Below the pieces are notes generated by a model. It saw only the letters and a list, made by a program, of their open reading frames with translations. It did no database searches and was not told the origin of the DNA. Made by a program: the position numbers and the translations under genes. 46,322 nucleotides of DNA from Burkholderiales bacterium (GTDB taxonomy: Bacteria; Pseudomonadota; Gammaproteobacteria; Burkholderiales; Burkholderiaceae_C), in contig JAUVXK010000008.1 of the NCBI GenBank assembly GCA_030603635.1, positions 1 to 46,322 of the forward strand. The letters are read 5' to 3'. Positions 1 to 8,602 of the stretch are shown here, one piece after another (position 1 is the first letter of the stretch; every line of letters starts with the position of its first letter).

Positions 1-137
1 CTCGTTCCAAGATGAGATCTGCCGGGGCCTTGAGCCCCCTGAAGGGTCGTTGTAGACCACGACGTTGATAGGCTGGGTGTGGAAGCGCAGCAATGCGTTA
101 AGCTAACCAGTACTAATTGCCCGTGCGGCTTGACCCT
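1..137 (+). rRNA. rrl: 23S ribosomal RNA, 3' end (partial)
   Basis: The segment ends in the conserved 3' tail of bacterial 23S rRNA: a GTTAAGCTAACCAGTACTAAT block followed by a GTGCGGCTTGACC stretch, as in Burkholderiales. The 5' part lies outside the window. The exact 3' terminus is placed by similarity to typical ends and may be off by a few bases. The 5S gene follows in the same orientation, so this is the distal end of an rRNA operon. Confidence 0.93.
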
Positions 138-286
138 ATAATTTTGATCGCAAGATCACATGAAGAATGCTTGAAGCCGTATCCACTCGGCGAAGTTGCT
201 TGGCAACGCAATCAAAATCGATTCGACTCTATGAATTCGCTGGACTGAGTGCCCTGTACCAGAGTGCTCAGCCTGGCAACCCGTTA
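138..286 (+). other. 23S-5S internal transcribed spacer
   Basis: This 149-base spacer joins the 23S and 5S genes and contains no tRNA. Two small hairpins are visible. One is TGATC-GCAA-GATCA just after the 23S end, with a GNRA-type tetraloop. The other is GTTGC-TTG-GCAAC near 193-205. Such hairpins are plausible precursor processing elements, but no cleavage site can be fixed from sequence alone. Confidence 0.75.
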
Positions 287-402
287 TGCCTGACGACCAT
301 AGCAAGTTGGTCCCACTCCTTCCCATCCCGAACAGGACAGTGAAACGACTTCGCGCCGATGATAGTGCAGATCCCTGTGTGAAAGTAGGTCATCGTCAGG
401 CT
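287..402 (+). rRNA. rrf: 5S ribosomal RNA
   Basis: This is a 116-base 5S rRNA of betaproteobacterial type. The terminal helix is formed by GCCTGACGA at the start and TCGTCAGGC at the end. The internal blocks CCCACTCCTTCCCATCCCGA and GTGAAAGTAGGTCATCG match the conserved 5S core. A short open frame across it (286-474) is an artefact of the rRNA. Confidence 0.96.
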
Positions 403-415
403 GTTATGTGCCGAT

Positions 416-453
416 ACCCCGGATCCCGTTTGAAGCGGGTCCGGGGTTTTCGC
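416..453 (+). terminator. Intrinsic terminator of the rRNA operon
   Basis: A GC-rich stem with left arm CCCCGGATCCCG and right arm CGGGTCCGGGG (one bulged base), closed by a TTTGAAG loop, is followed directly by TTTT and a further T-rich stretch. It lies 14 bases after the 5S gene and is the natural end of the rRNA operon. The next gene begins only about 18 bases downstream. Confidence 0.88.
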
Positions 454-470
454 TTTTCTGCTGCAAAGAC

Positions 471-1547
471 ATGAACCGACCTTGGCCCCAATACACCCGT
501 GGCGTGCAGCTGCCAGCGCTGCTTGAACAACGCATCCTGGTTCTGGATGGTGCCATGGGGACCATGATCCAGCGTTTCAGGCTTGGGGAAGCTCAGTATC
601 GCGGAGAGGGCGCGGAATTGTCCTCCGGTCTTCGGGAGCGGCTGAGTTCTCATCCTGGAGAAGTCAAGGGCAACAACGAATTGTTGAGCCTGAGCCGACC
701 CGATGTGATTCGCCAGATTCACGAAGGTTATCTGGCGGCTGGTGCAGACATCATCGAAACGAACACATTCGGTGCGACGTCAGTCGCGCAGGACGATTAC
801 GGAATGGCTTCATGGGTGGGTGAGATGAACTTCGCTTCAGCCCGCTTGGCCCGTGAAGCGTGTGACCGCTTCTCGACCCCTGAAAAACCGCGATTCGTTG
901 CCGGTGCCTTGGGGCCGACACCGAAGACGGCCAGTATCAGTCCGGATGTGAACGATCCAGGGGCGCGCAACGTCTCTTTTGACCAGTTGGTGGCCGCGTA
1001 TGAGGAGCAGGTCGAGGCGCTAGTCCAAGGCGGTGTTGACCTGCTTTTGGTGGAAACGATTTTTGATACGCTCAACGCCAAGGCGGCGTTGTTTGCCATC
1101 GAGTCGTATTTAGATCGTTCCAGCGAATCTCTCCCTATCGTCATCAGCGGTACCGTGACAGATGCATCCGGTCGCCTCTTGAGTGGACAGACTGTGTCGG
1201 CTTTCTGGGCCAGCGTTCGCCACGTTCGCCCGCTGGCTGTCGGGCTGAATTGTGCGTTGGGTGCGGCATTAATGAAGCCGTATGTGCAGGAGCTGTCGCG
1301 CTTGGCGCAGGGTACGTTCATTTCCTGCTATCCGAATGCCGGTTTGCCGAACCCCATGAGTGAGACCGGTTTTGATGAAACACCGGCTGACACGTCCCGG
1401 CTGCTGCACGCGTTTGCGGCAGAGGGTTTGGTCAACATCGTGGGGGGCTGTTGCGGCACGACGCCGGACCACATCGCTGCAATCGGCAGTGTGGTAGAAG
1501 GTGCATCGCCGCGACGCGGAGCTTTCCGGCATTACGAAGAGGGCTGA
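471..1547 (+). CDS. metH: Homocysteine S-methyltransferase domain protein (N-terminal MetH half)
   Basis: This 358-residue protein matches the N-terminal homocysteine-binding domain of cobalamin-dependent methionine synthase. It starts with the family hallmark [10 protein letters not shown] at about residues 24-33. The zinc ligands are present: Cys261 in GLNC, and Cys327 and Cys328 in GGCCGTTP. The folate, cobalamin and reactivation domains are absent. In Burkholderiales MetH is commonly split into two proteins, with the second half usually encoded next door; here the next gene is a diguanylate cyclase. The start at 471 is chosen because an upstream alternative at 408 would run through the rRNA terminator. 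No clear ribosome binding site precedes it. A stand-alone methyltransferase using another methyl donor is a less likely alternative. Confidence 0.88.
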   Translation: MNRPWPQYTRGVQLPALLEQRILVLDGAMGTMIQRFRLGEAQYRGEGAELSSGLRERLSSHPGEVKGNNELLSLSRPDVIRQIHEGYLAAGADIIETNTFGATSVAQDDYGMASWVGEMNFASARLAREACDRFSTPEKPRFVAGALGPTPKTASISPDVNDPGARNVSFDQLVAAYEEQVEALVQGGVDLLLVETIFDTLNAKAALFAIESYLDRSSESLPIVISGTVTDASGRLLSGQTVSAFWASVRHVRPLAVGLNCALGAALMKPYVQELSRLAQGTFISCYPNAGLPNPMSETGFDETPADTSRLLHAFAAEGLVNIVGGCCGTTPDHIAAIGSVVEGASPRRGAFRHYEEG

Positions 1548-1636
1548 GTGGTCAGCGGGGCAAAGCGCGCGGGCACTATACTGTGGGCCACACTCTCTGT
1601 GCCCCGGGCCCGGATCGGGCGCTGTCCTGATATGTC

Positions 1637-2380
1637 ATGAACCCTGATCGCCTGCGTCTCGATGCCGTGTTGGCCCTGCTGGAACAGGCGGGGCACCCAT
1701 TGCCAGACCGCGCAGCGGTCACCGATGACGGATTTGTGCAGGCTCTGCTGGATGGCCTGTGCGAGCTTTCGTCCAAGGATCCGATGACTGGCTTGCTCAA
1801 TCGACGGGCTTTTCTCTGGGGCTTGGAGCAGGAGTTGGACCGGGTCGCGCGGGGTGGTGAGCATGCCCTGTTGCTGGCGGTCGACATTGACCATTTCAAA
1901 TGCGTCAATGACACCTATGGGCATCTGGCCGGAGATCGGGTGATCAGGGCAGTGGCTGACGCCTTGCGGGGGTGCGTGCGTCCGATGGATACCGTGGCTC
2001 GCATCGGCGGGGAGGAGTTTTGCATTGCTTGTCCCAGTTGCTCGCCCTCGTTCGCCCCGGTGGTCGCTGAACGCGTCCGGGCAGCCGTCGCAACCCGACA
2101 GATCGAAATCGGTGCTGGACTGCACCTTTCTGTGACGGTGAGTTGTGGTGGCGCTTTCGCCACTCCCTGGATTCGCGGCGCAGTCAACGACTGGCTCGAG
2201 CGGGCCGATCGGCAATTGTACCGGGCCAAGCGAGAAGGGCGCAATTGTGTGCGTCTGGAAGAGGTGCTGAGCACCGATGTGAGCGCGGAAGAAAAAGGCA
2301 TGTTGCTCGGCCTCGGAGAGGTCGAGTCACTTATGATCGAAAACGCCAGAATGCGTGATGCGCAAGGATTGTTCCGATGA
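1637..2380 (+). CDS. GGDEF diguanylate cyclase
   Basis: This 247-residue soluble protein would make cyclic di-GMP from two GTP. The GGDEF domain begins at DPMTGLLNRR (about residue 48) and carries the active-site motif GGEEF at residues 124-128. An RxxD product-inhibition site (RPMD, residues 115-118) sits five residues before it, the normal spacing, so feedback control is expected. The metal-binding DIDHFK motif is present at about 84-89. The short N-terminal region has no recognisable sensor domain or membrane segment. Its stop overlaps the start of the next gene by four bases (ATGA), which implies translational coupling. A TATACT hexamer at 1577-1582 could be a -10 box, but no good -35 accompanies it. 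Confidence 0.92.
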   Translation: MNPDRLRLDAVLALLEQAGHPLPDRAAVTDDGFVQALLDGLCELSSKDPMTGLLNRRAFLWGLEQELDRVARGGEHALLLAVDIDHFKCVNDTYGHLAGDRVIRAVADALRGCVRPMDTVARIGGEEFCIACPSCSPSFAPVVAERVRAAVATRQIEIGAGLHLSVTVSCGGAFATPWIRGAVNDWLERADRQLYRAKREGRNCVRLEEVLSTDVSAEEKGMLLGLGEVESLMIENARMRDAQGLFR

Positions 2381-3243
2381 CCGTTGACCGTTCCCAACCC
2401 GTGACCGACCCCATCGAGGAGGGGGTGTTGTTGCGGCCGGTCAAGGGCAAGGTGATTGCCGTGACCAGCGGCAAGGGCGGCGTTGGCAAAACCTTTGTCT
2501 CTGCCAACCTCGCCGCAGCACTGACCCGACGTGGTCTCAAGGTGCTGGTGCTGGATGCCGATCTGGGATTGGCGAATCTTGATGTCGTGCTCAACCTCTA
2601 CCCCAAGCTCACCCTGCACGATGTATTCACCGGCAAGGCCACTCTCGACGACGCGATTCTCAAGGCGCCGGGTGGGTTTTCGGTGATCCTGGCCGGCTCC
2701 GGGATGGTTGAGTACTCACGGCTCACGCCTGAAGTGCGTGAGGACTTCCTCGTGCTGATGACCGAGGTGGTGCCCAGATACGACGTGGTGCTGCTGGATA
2801 CCGGTGCCGGCATTTCCGATGTCGTCCTGTTTGCCTTGTCGCTGGCCTCGGAGGTGTTGCTCGTGGCCACGCCGGAGCCCACGTCGTTGACGGATGCCTA
2901 TGCCACCATCAAGGTTCTGGCCACACAGCAACGGCGACAGCGCATCCGCATCCTGGTCAACCAGGCGTCACGTCCGGGAGACGGCAAGGCCATCACCACC
3001 CAATTGCAAATGGTCCTGAACCGTTTTGTCGGTGCGGCCCAGAAGAGTCAGGCAGGGGATGCCCTGCCAGGGATACGCCTTGTGCATGTGGGCGACATCC
3101 CTGTGGATGCGGCAGTGAAAGAGGCCGTGATGCGACGACAGCTGTTGCTAACCCAGACACCGGGCTCCCCGGCTGGCCTGGCCGTGGCACAGATCGCTGG
3201 TCGCTTGGTCGAGACGGTGATACGTCCCGATGAGCACACCTGA
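2377..3243 (+). CDS. MinD/ParA-family ATPase, FlhG-like
   Basis: This 288-residue P-loop ATPase belongs to the MinD/ParA/FlhG group. The deviant Walker A motif SGKGGVGKT lies at about residues 31-39, with its signature lysine, followed by LVLDADLGLANLD (the A' region) and VVLLDTGAG (the Walker B region). FlhG proteins regulate flagellar number and MinD positions the division site. No flagellar or min gene is nearby, and the N-terminus lacks the DQAxxLR motif typical of FlhG, so the role is open. It overlaps the cyclase before it by 4 bases and the HDOD gene after it by 14 bases, so the three proteins are very probably made together. Confidence 0.85.
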   Translation: MTVDRSQPVTDPIEEGVLLRPVKGKVIAVTSGKGGVGKTFVSANLAAALTRRGLKVLVLDADLGLANLDVVLNLYPKLTLHDVFTGKATLDDAILKAPGGFSVILAGSGMVEYSRLTPEVREDFLVLMTEVVPRYDVVLLDTGAGISDVVLFALSLASEVLLVATPEPTSLTDAYATIKVLATQQRRQRIRILVNQASRPGDGKAITTQLQMVLNRFVGAAQKSQAGDALPGIRLVHVGDIPVDAAVKEAVMRRQLLLTQTPGSPAGLAVAQIAGRLVETVIRPDEHT

Positions 3244-4807
3244 AATCGACGGGAACGAGGCGGCCGATAGCGCCTTGTCGGGACTGCCTCCCGCGCTGGT
3301 CCAGCGCTTGCAGGCGCTCGGTGACCGCTCGGATTTCCCGGCAATGTCGGCGCAGGTCATGCGGGTCTATCAGCTCGCTGGCAACGAGCACGAGAAGCTG
3401 CACCGGCTGACGGATGAGATCCTCAAGGATGTGGCGCTGACGAACCGGCTGTTGCGCTGGGTGAATTCCGCCCGATACGCTGGGCGCATTGGTGGAGTAG
3501 GGACCGTGTCGCGAGCGGTGTCCATGATCGGGTTCACGTCGGTGCGTAACCTGGCTCTGGGACTGGTGCTTCTGGAGCACATGGATGCGAAAGGGCAAAA
3601 GCGGCTTGTGCAGGAGGCCTACGCGCGGGCCCTGTTTGCCGCGATGCTGGCCCGCGAATGGTGTCTTGCCCCGCAAGAGGCGGAAGAGGCGTTTCTCGGT
3701 GCCCTGATGCAGGGTTTGGGTCGCATGTTGGTGGCCTGTTATTTTCCCGAAGAGGCGCAGGTGATCGAGACACGTGTCGCCGGTGATCCGGCGCAAGAGC
3801 GCCGAGTCGCGGTTCAGGTGTTGGGCGTTGGCTACGAGGATCTTGGGGTCGCGGTGGCTCGAAGCTGGGGCTTGCCGGAGGCCACATTGCGTGCCATGGA
3901 CCGCGTCGATGGGGTGGCCCCGAGTCGTGCACCGACCGATGCCGTTGAGCGGGTGCGTTGGGTCGCAGCCGCAGCAAGCCGGACCGTCGATGCACTGTGG
4001 AGCGAGAGTCCACAGCGCGTCATGGAGCGCCTCCAAGTCTGTTGTCGTCAGCATGCGGCGGTGCTGGCTCGTCCGGTGCAGTCTTTGGTCGAAGGTTTTC
4101 AGACGGCCTGCCAGAAGATGGGCGAGATGGTCGACGTGATCGGTTTGCCCGTGGCGGATGGGCGAGCAGTTGGGTTGTGGTTGCGTGGGTCGACTAAAGA
4201 GTCCATGGGTTCAGACCTGTCCACCGCTGTCAACCCTGCAGGGAGCCCCGGGCAGCCCCAGGAAGTGGGCACACCGACGATGCCTCGTGGACGACTGGCT
4301 TTTGCCCTGGCCCAGGCACTGCAGGATGTGACGGGAACGATGGCCGATACCCGTCTTTCACCGGCCTTGGCCCAGCGTCATGTGCTCGAGGCGATGTGCA
4401 CCGCGTTGTCGTGCCGGGCCGTGGTGCTGTGTGAGCGGGAAAAGGAGAGGGATGGCCTGCGCGGCCTGCGTGGCCTGGGTCAAGGTGGCGACTCGTTGAC
4501 CCAGGTGTTCAAGGTCACGCTCGGACAGGGCGAGGATCTGTTCGCCGTGTTGTGCCGGCAGCCCAGGGACACCTGGATCGAGGACGCGAGACAGGCCAGC
4601 GTGGTGGCAAGGCTGCCGGCGTGGTTTCGCCAGGCCACAGCCCCTCGCTCGATGCTGATTCTTCCCCTGCGCCAGCAGGGGCATCTGGTCGGAATGGTTT
4701 ATGCGGAGGATCCGCAGTTGTCCCCCCAAGGATTGTCGGAAGAGGACACGGTGTTGTTGCGGGTCCTCAAGAACCTCATGGTCATGTCGATGTCGGATCG
4801 GGGGTGA
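3230..4807 (+). CDS. HDOD domain protein with GAF-like C-terminal region
   Basis: This 525-residue soluble protein has an HDOD domain at roughly residues 15-220. HDOD domains are HD-related and usually lack catalytic activity. The stretch with FPAMSAQVM, the repeated helices around TNRLLRWVNSA and the MIGFTSVRNLAL region are typical of the family. After a poorly conserved linker, the last 170 residues resemble a GAF sensor, ending in LPLRQQGHLVGMVYAED. A short repeat, GGCCTGCGC-GGCCTGCGT-GGCCTGGGT, near 4453-4480 encodes a GLRGLRGLG run inside this part. HDOD proteins act in signalling, often together with cyclic di-GMP or two-component proteins, which fits the cyclase in the same operon. The GAF assignment is less certain than the HDOD one. 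Confidence 0.82.
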   Translation: MSTPEIDGNEAADSALSGLPPALVQRLQALGDRSDFPAMSAQVMRVYQLAGNEHEKLHRLTDEILKDVALTNRLLRWVNSARYAGRIGGVGTVSRAVSMIGFTSVRNLALGLVLLEHMDAKGQKRLVQEAYARALFAAMLAREWCLAPQEAEEAFLGALMQGLGRMLVACYFPEEAQVIETRVAGDPAQERRVAVQVLGVGYEDLGVAVARSWGLPEATLRAMDRVDGVAPSRAPTDAVERVRWVAAAASRTVDALWSESPQRVMERLQVCCRQHAAVLARPVQSLVEGFQTACQKMGEMVDVIGLPVADGRAVGLWLRGSTKESMGSDLSTAVNPAGSPGQPQEVGTPTMPRGRLAFALAQALQDVTGTMADTRLSPALAQRHVLEAMCTALSCRAVVLCEREKERDGLRGLRGLGQGGDSLTQVFKVTLGQGEDLFAVLCRQPRDTWIEDARQASVVARLPAWFRQATAPRSMLILPLRQQGHLVGMVYAEDPQLSPQGLSEEDTVLLRVLKNLMVMSMSDRG

Positions 4808-4841
4808 GGATCTGAGCGACGATTCCACTTGTCGGAGAGGT

Positions 4842-6506
4842 TCAGGTCGAAGAGGTCTGTGCACGCTGCCGCAGAACGAATCGCTGCAGTTTGCCGGTTT
4901 CGGTGCGGGGAAGCGCGGGGAGGAATTCGATTTCGCGCGGGTACTTGTACGGGGCCAGTGTCTGTTTGACGTGGTCCTGCAAGGCCTTGATGAGCGCAGC
5001 GTCGCCGGTGTGGCCGGGCTTGAGCACACAGTACGCCTTGATGATCATGCCCCGTTCGGGGTCGGGCTTGCCCACCACCCCACACTCCGCGACCGCAGGA
5101 TGCTTGAGCAGGGCGTCTTCCACTTCGGGGCCGCCGACGTTGTAGCCGGAGGTGATGATCATGTCGTCGGTGCGAGCCTGGTAGAAGAAATAACCGTCCA
5201 CATCCTGTACGAAGGCATCGCCCGGATGGTTCCACCCTTGACGGACATACTGGGTTTGCCGGGCGTCGTCCATGTACCGGCAGCCAGTGGGACCGATGAC
5301 GGCCAGTTTGCCGACGGTCCCGCGTGGTACTTCACGGCCTTCCTCGTCCACCACCTTGGCCTGGTAGCCAGGAACCACCTGGCCGATGGCCCCGCGGCGC
5401 ACATCGCTGCCAGCCGCTGAAATGAAGATGTGGAACATCTCGGTAGCGCCGATGCCGTCGATCATCTCGATGCCGGTGGCGTCCTTCCAGAGTTGCCGCG
5501 TGGCATCGGGCAGTCCTTCGCCGGCACTGACGCTCATGCGCAGACTGGGCAGGCCGTGCTGTTTGGCGAAGGGCGCCATCTGCCGGTAGAAGGTGGGGGC
5601 GGTGTAGCAGACGGTCACGCCCACACGCGCCATGGTCTGCACCATGACATCGGGCGTATAAGGGACGCTGGGAAAGTAGACGGAAGCTCCGGCCCACAGG
5701 GTGAAGATCAGCAGCCCGCCGAGTCCGAAGGTGAAGGCCAGGGGTGGGGAGCCGGCAACAATGTCGTTGCTGCGCAGTTTCAGCACGTGACGGGGCCAGG
5801 TTTCGCACGACGCAAGCACGTCGAGGTGGGTGTGCACGGCCGCTTTGGGCTTGCCGGTGGTGCCCGACGTGAAGGCTAGCAGGGCGATGTCGGTGGCGGC
5901 CGTGGGGCAGGGCTTGAACGCGCCGGTGTAGTTCCTGGACAGCGCATCAAGGTTGCCATGCCGGTCGGGTGAGGGTGTGCCCCCGGCATTGAAGACGGCG
6001 ACGGGCAGAGGCATGCCCGACTCGGTGATGGCGCGGTCAAGCTCGTCAAGCAGCCGGGCATCGCACAGAGCGAGGCTGGGTTGGGCCTTGGCCATGATGT
6101 CGCCAAGCTCCTTGGCGCGCAGCAGCGGCATGGTGGCCACGGCGATGAGGCCGGCCTTGACCACCGCCAGCCAGACAAGTGCCATGGCGACGGAGTTTCC
6201 GCCTCGCAGCAGGACTCGGTTGCCAGGTTCCAGGCGGTAATGCTGGGTAAGCACGTGGGCGATGCGGTCCACCTCCGCCTGGGCTTGCCGGTAGGTGAGG
6301 GTGCGTTCATCACTGCGCAGCATGGGCTGCGCCCCCCAGCCCTTGTGGTGTACCGCATCGTCGAGCAGGCGTTCCACCAGATTGAGTTCTGGCGGAAACT
6401 GCAGTTCGGGGAGGTTGTACACGAGCTGTGGCCACTGCTCCAGCGGAGGCAGGCGGTCGTGCACGTAGCGGTCGGTCTGGGCGCTTGGAGCGGGAGCGAC
6501 GGACAT
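4842..6506 (-). CDS. AMP-dependent CoA ligase, 2-aminobenzoate/benzoate-CoA ligase type
   Basis: This 554-residue member of the ANL superfamily would activate an acid to its acyl-CoA through an acyl-adenylate. The core motifs are intact: LLAFTSGTTGKPKAAVHTH at about residues 208-226, GIGATEMFHIF in the middle, YFFYQARTDDMIITSGYNV at the hinge, and the C-terminal PRTETGKLQR with its catalytic lysine. The N-terminal region around LNLVERLLDD resembles benzoate and 2-aminobenzoate CoA ligases more than fatty acyl ligases. It is the last gene of a MarR-crotonase-dehydrogenase-ligase set, 22 bases after the dehydrogenase. The aromatic substrate is inferred from family and context, not proven. Confidence 0.88.
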   Translation of the reverse strand: MSVAPAPSAQTDRYVHDRLPPLEQWPQLVYNLPELQFPPELNLVERLLDDAVHHKGWGAQPMLRSDERTLTYRQAQAEVDRIAHVLTQHYRLEPGNRVLLRGGNSVAMALVWLAVVKAGLIAVATMPLLRAKELGDIMAKAQPSLALCDARLLDELDRAITESGMPLPVAVFNAGGTPSPDRHGNLDALSRNYTGAFKPCPTAATDIALLAFTSGTTGKPKAAVHTHLDVLASCETWPRHVLKLRSNDIVAGSPPLAFTFGLGGLLIFTLWAGASVYFPSVPYTPDVMVQTMARVGVTVCYTAPTFYRQMAPFAKQHGLPSLRMSVSAGEGLPDATRQLWKDATGIEMIDGIGATEMFHIFISAAGSDVRRGAIGQVVPGYQAKVVDEEGREVPRGTVGKLAVIGPTGCRYMDDARQTQYVRQGWNHPGDAFVQDVDGYFFYQARTDDMIITSGYNVGGPEVEDALLKHPAVAECGVVGKPDPERGMIIKAYCVLKPGHTGDAALIKALQDHVKQTLAPYKYPREIEFLPALPRTETGKLQRFVLRQRAQTSST

Positions 6507-6528
6507 GGGGGACTCCTGGACTGTGGCT

Positions 6529-7743
6529 TCAGGGTTTCAGGACCGCCTTGCCGAGGATGAGCAACTGCACCTCGGTGGCGCCTTCGTAGATGCGCAGGGA
6601 GCGGATATCGCGGTAGAGGCTTTCCACCTTCTGGCCGACGCGCACCCCCAGGCCACCGTGCATTTGCAGGGCCATGTCGATCACGCGCTGGGCGTTTTCG
6701 GTGGCAGTCATCTTGGCCATGGCGGCAGCGGCCGTGTAGGCGCGTGGGAGGGGCTGATCGGGCGCTGCCGCGTCCCGCATCCAGGCGGCACGGTAGGTCA
6801 GAAGTGCTGCGGCGTCGATGAGTGCGCTCATCTCGCCCAATCGGGCCTGGGTGAGCTGGAAGTCGGCCAGGGTCTGCCCGAACATACGTCGCTGCCGGGC
6901 GTGGGTCACGGCTTCAGCGAGTGCCCGCCGTGCCATGCCCAAGGCCGCACCGGCCACAGAGGCGCGAAAGATGTCGAGGGTCTGCATCGCGAGTTTGAAG
7001 CCGCCGTGCAGCGTGCCCAGCAGGCTGTGGGTCGGCAGCCGGCAATCGTCGAAACGCAAGGTGGCCAGGGGATGCGGCGCCATGAGTTCGATGTGGGCGC
7101 GGCTGTCCAGTCCCGGGGTGGCGGCGGGGACGATGAAGGCACTGATGCCTCGGGCACCAGCGTCCGGGTCGGTTTTGGCGAAGGTGACGTAGAAATCGGC
7201 CAGGTCGCCGTTGCTGATCCAGGTTTTGGTGCCGTCAAGCCGCCAGTTGCCATCGACGGCGGTGGCGCGGGTGCGCATGGCGGCGACATCGGAGCCAGCG
7301 TCGGGCTCGCTCAGGGCAAAGGCGGCGATCCGCTCTCCTCGCGCCACCGCGGGCAGGTGGCTTGCCCGTTGGGCCGGTGAACCGGCCAGGGTGATGGCAC
7401 CCGAACCGAGTCCCTGCATGGCAAAGGCGAAATCGGCCAATGGCGAGTGGAAAGCCAGGGTTTCTCGCAACAGGACGAGGGCGCGCGAGTCGAGCCGCGG
7501 CAAGGCCCCGCCGTGTTCTGCGGGGACGCAGTAGCGCAGCCAGCCGCCGGCACCGAGGCGACGTACCCACTCGCGGCAGGCGGCGCGGTCATCGCGTTCG
7601 TCCACGACTTGTTCACCGGCCCAGGCGACCAGGGCGGGGCCGAGCTGGCGGTGGGCGTCCTCGAAAAACGGCAGGTCCAGATGCGACAGGGGCGGTCTGA
7701 TCTCGTCCAGCGGGTGAAGATGGGGGTGTTCAAAGGCGACCAT
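6529..7743 (-). CDS. Acyl-CoA dehydrogenase
   Basis: This 404-residue flavoprotein fits the acyl-CoA dehydrogenase family, which introduces an alpha-beta double bond and passes electrons to electron-transfer flavoprotein. Visible signatures are [17 protein letters not shown] in the middle domain (the flavin-binding loop), the GTKTWISNG strand, and [10 protein letters not shown] near the C-terminus. The glutamate in YEG is at the usual position of the catalytic base. The gene begins four bases after the crotonase stop and lies 22 bases before the ligase, so the three form one transcription unit. The substrate is probably the CoA ester made by the neighbouring ligase or a ring-opened product of it. 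Confidence 0.9.
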   Translation of the reverse strand: MVAFEHPHLHPLDEIRPPLSHLDLPFFEDAHRQLGPALVAWAGEQVVDERDDRAACREWVRRLGAGGWLRYCVPAEHGGALPRLDSRALVLLRETLAFHSPLADFAFAMQGLGSGAITLAGSPAQRASHLPAVARGERIAAFALSEPDAGSDVAAMRTRATAVDGNWRLDGTKTWISNGDLADFYVTFAKTDPDAGARGISAFIVPAATPGLDSRAHIELMAPHPLATLRFDDCRLPTHSLLGTLHGGFKLAMQTLDIFRASVAGAALGMARRALAEAVTHARQRRMFGQTLADFQLTQARLGEMSALIDAAALLTYRAAWMRDAAAPDQPLPRAYTAAAAMAKMTATENAQRVIDMALQMHGGLGVRVGQKVESLYRDIRSLRIYEGATEVQLLILGKAVLKP

Positions 7744-7747
7744 CGGC

Positions 7748-8602
7748 TCAGTTTCCTTCGAAAACAGGGCGCTGTTTGGCGGCGAATGCCTCGAAGGCGC
7801 GACGGAAGTCCTGCGTCTGCATGCAAATGGCCTGCGCCTGGGCTTCGGCCTCGATGGCCTGGTCGATGGTCATGCTCCATTCCTGGTGCAGCATGGTTTT
7901 GGTCATGCCGTGCGCAAAGGTGGGACCACTGGCCAGCTCGGTCGCGAGCGTTCGGGCGGCATCTTGCAGTGCTTCGGGTTCGTGCAGGTCGTTGAAAAAC
8001 CCCCAGTTCAGGCCCTCTTGGGCGGTCATGGCCCGACCGGTGAACAGCAGTTCACTGGCACGCCCCTGGCCGATGACGCGGGGCAGCAATGCGCAGGCAC
8101 CCATGTCGGCGCCGGCGAGTCCGACACGTGTGAACAGAAAGGCGGTCTTGCTGCGGGCCGTGCCCAGACGAAGGTCGCTCGCGAGTGCCAGCATGGCGCC
8201 AGCGCCGGCGCACACGCCGTCAATTGCCGCGATCACGGGTTGCGGGCAGGCTTGCATGGCCTTGACCACGTCGCCGGTCATACGGGTGAAGGCGAGCAGT
8301 TCGGGCATGCTCATGCGAGTCAACGGGCCGATGATCTCGTGCACATCACCACCCGAACAGAAGTTGTCGCCGGCGCCCCGCAGCACCACAGCTCGGATGT
8401 CGGTCGCATACGGCAGGGAGCGGAACCATTCGCGCAGTTCACCGTAGGAGTCGAAGGTCAGCGGGTTCTTGCGCTCAGGGCGGTTCAACGTGACGGTGGC
8501 GATCCCGGCATCCACCTCGCACCGGAAGTGTTGCGTGGTCTGGGGGGCAAGCTCCCGGAACTGGGGGCGCATGGGGTTGTGGTCGGGGATAGGGTGTTTC
8601 AT
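7748..8602 (-). CDS. Crotonase-family protein lacking both hydratase glutamates
   Basis: This 284-residue crotonase-fold protein keeps the oxyanion-hole signature [10 protein letters not shown] at residues 81-90 and the [15 protein letters not shown] helix at 129-143. Aligned by eye with rat enoyl-CoA hydratase, the two catalytic glutamates fall on Met137 and Phe157, so classical hydration of an enoyl-CoA is doubtful. An aspartate, Asp166 in GADMGA, lies close to where MenB-type crotonases carry a functional aspartate. Annotation as enoyl-CoA hydratase would therefore be a family label only; a hydrolase, C-C cleaving or cyclising reaction is possible. Its start overlaps the MarR stop by four bases (ATGA). 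An alternative start is Met11. Confidence 0.85.
   Translation of the reverse strand: MKHPIPDHNPMRPQFRELAPQTTQHFRCEVDAGIATVTLNRPERKNPLTFDSYGELREWFRSLPYATDIRAVVLRGAGDNFCSGGDVHEIIGPLTRMSMPELLAFTRMTGDVVKAMQACPQPVIAAIDGVCAGAGAMLALASDLRLGTARSKTAFLFTRVGLAGADMGACALLPRVIGQGRASELLFTGRAMTAQEGLNWGFFNDLHEPEALQDAARTLATELASGPTFAHGMTKTMLHQEWSMTIDQAIEAEAQAQAICMQTQDFRRAFEAFAAKQRPVFEGN

Noticed and set aside
286-474. Small open frame across the 5S rRNA gene and terminator
   Set aside because: It lies on a structural RNA gene and shows no protein-like features.
1577-1582. TATACT as a firm promoter for the diguanylate cyclase gene
   Set aside because: It is a good -10 hexamer, but no -35 lies at suitable spacing, so it is mentioned only as a possibility.
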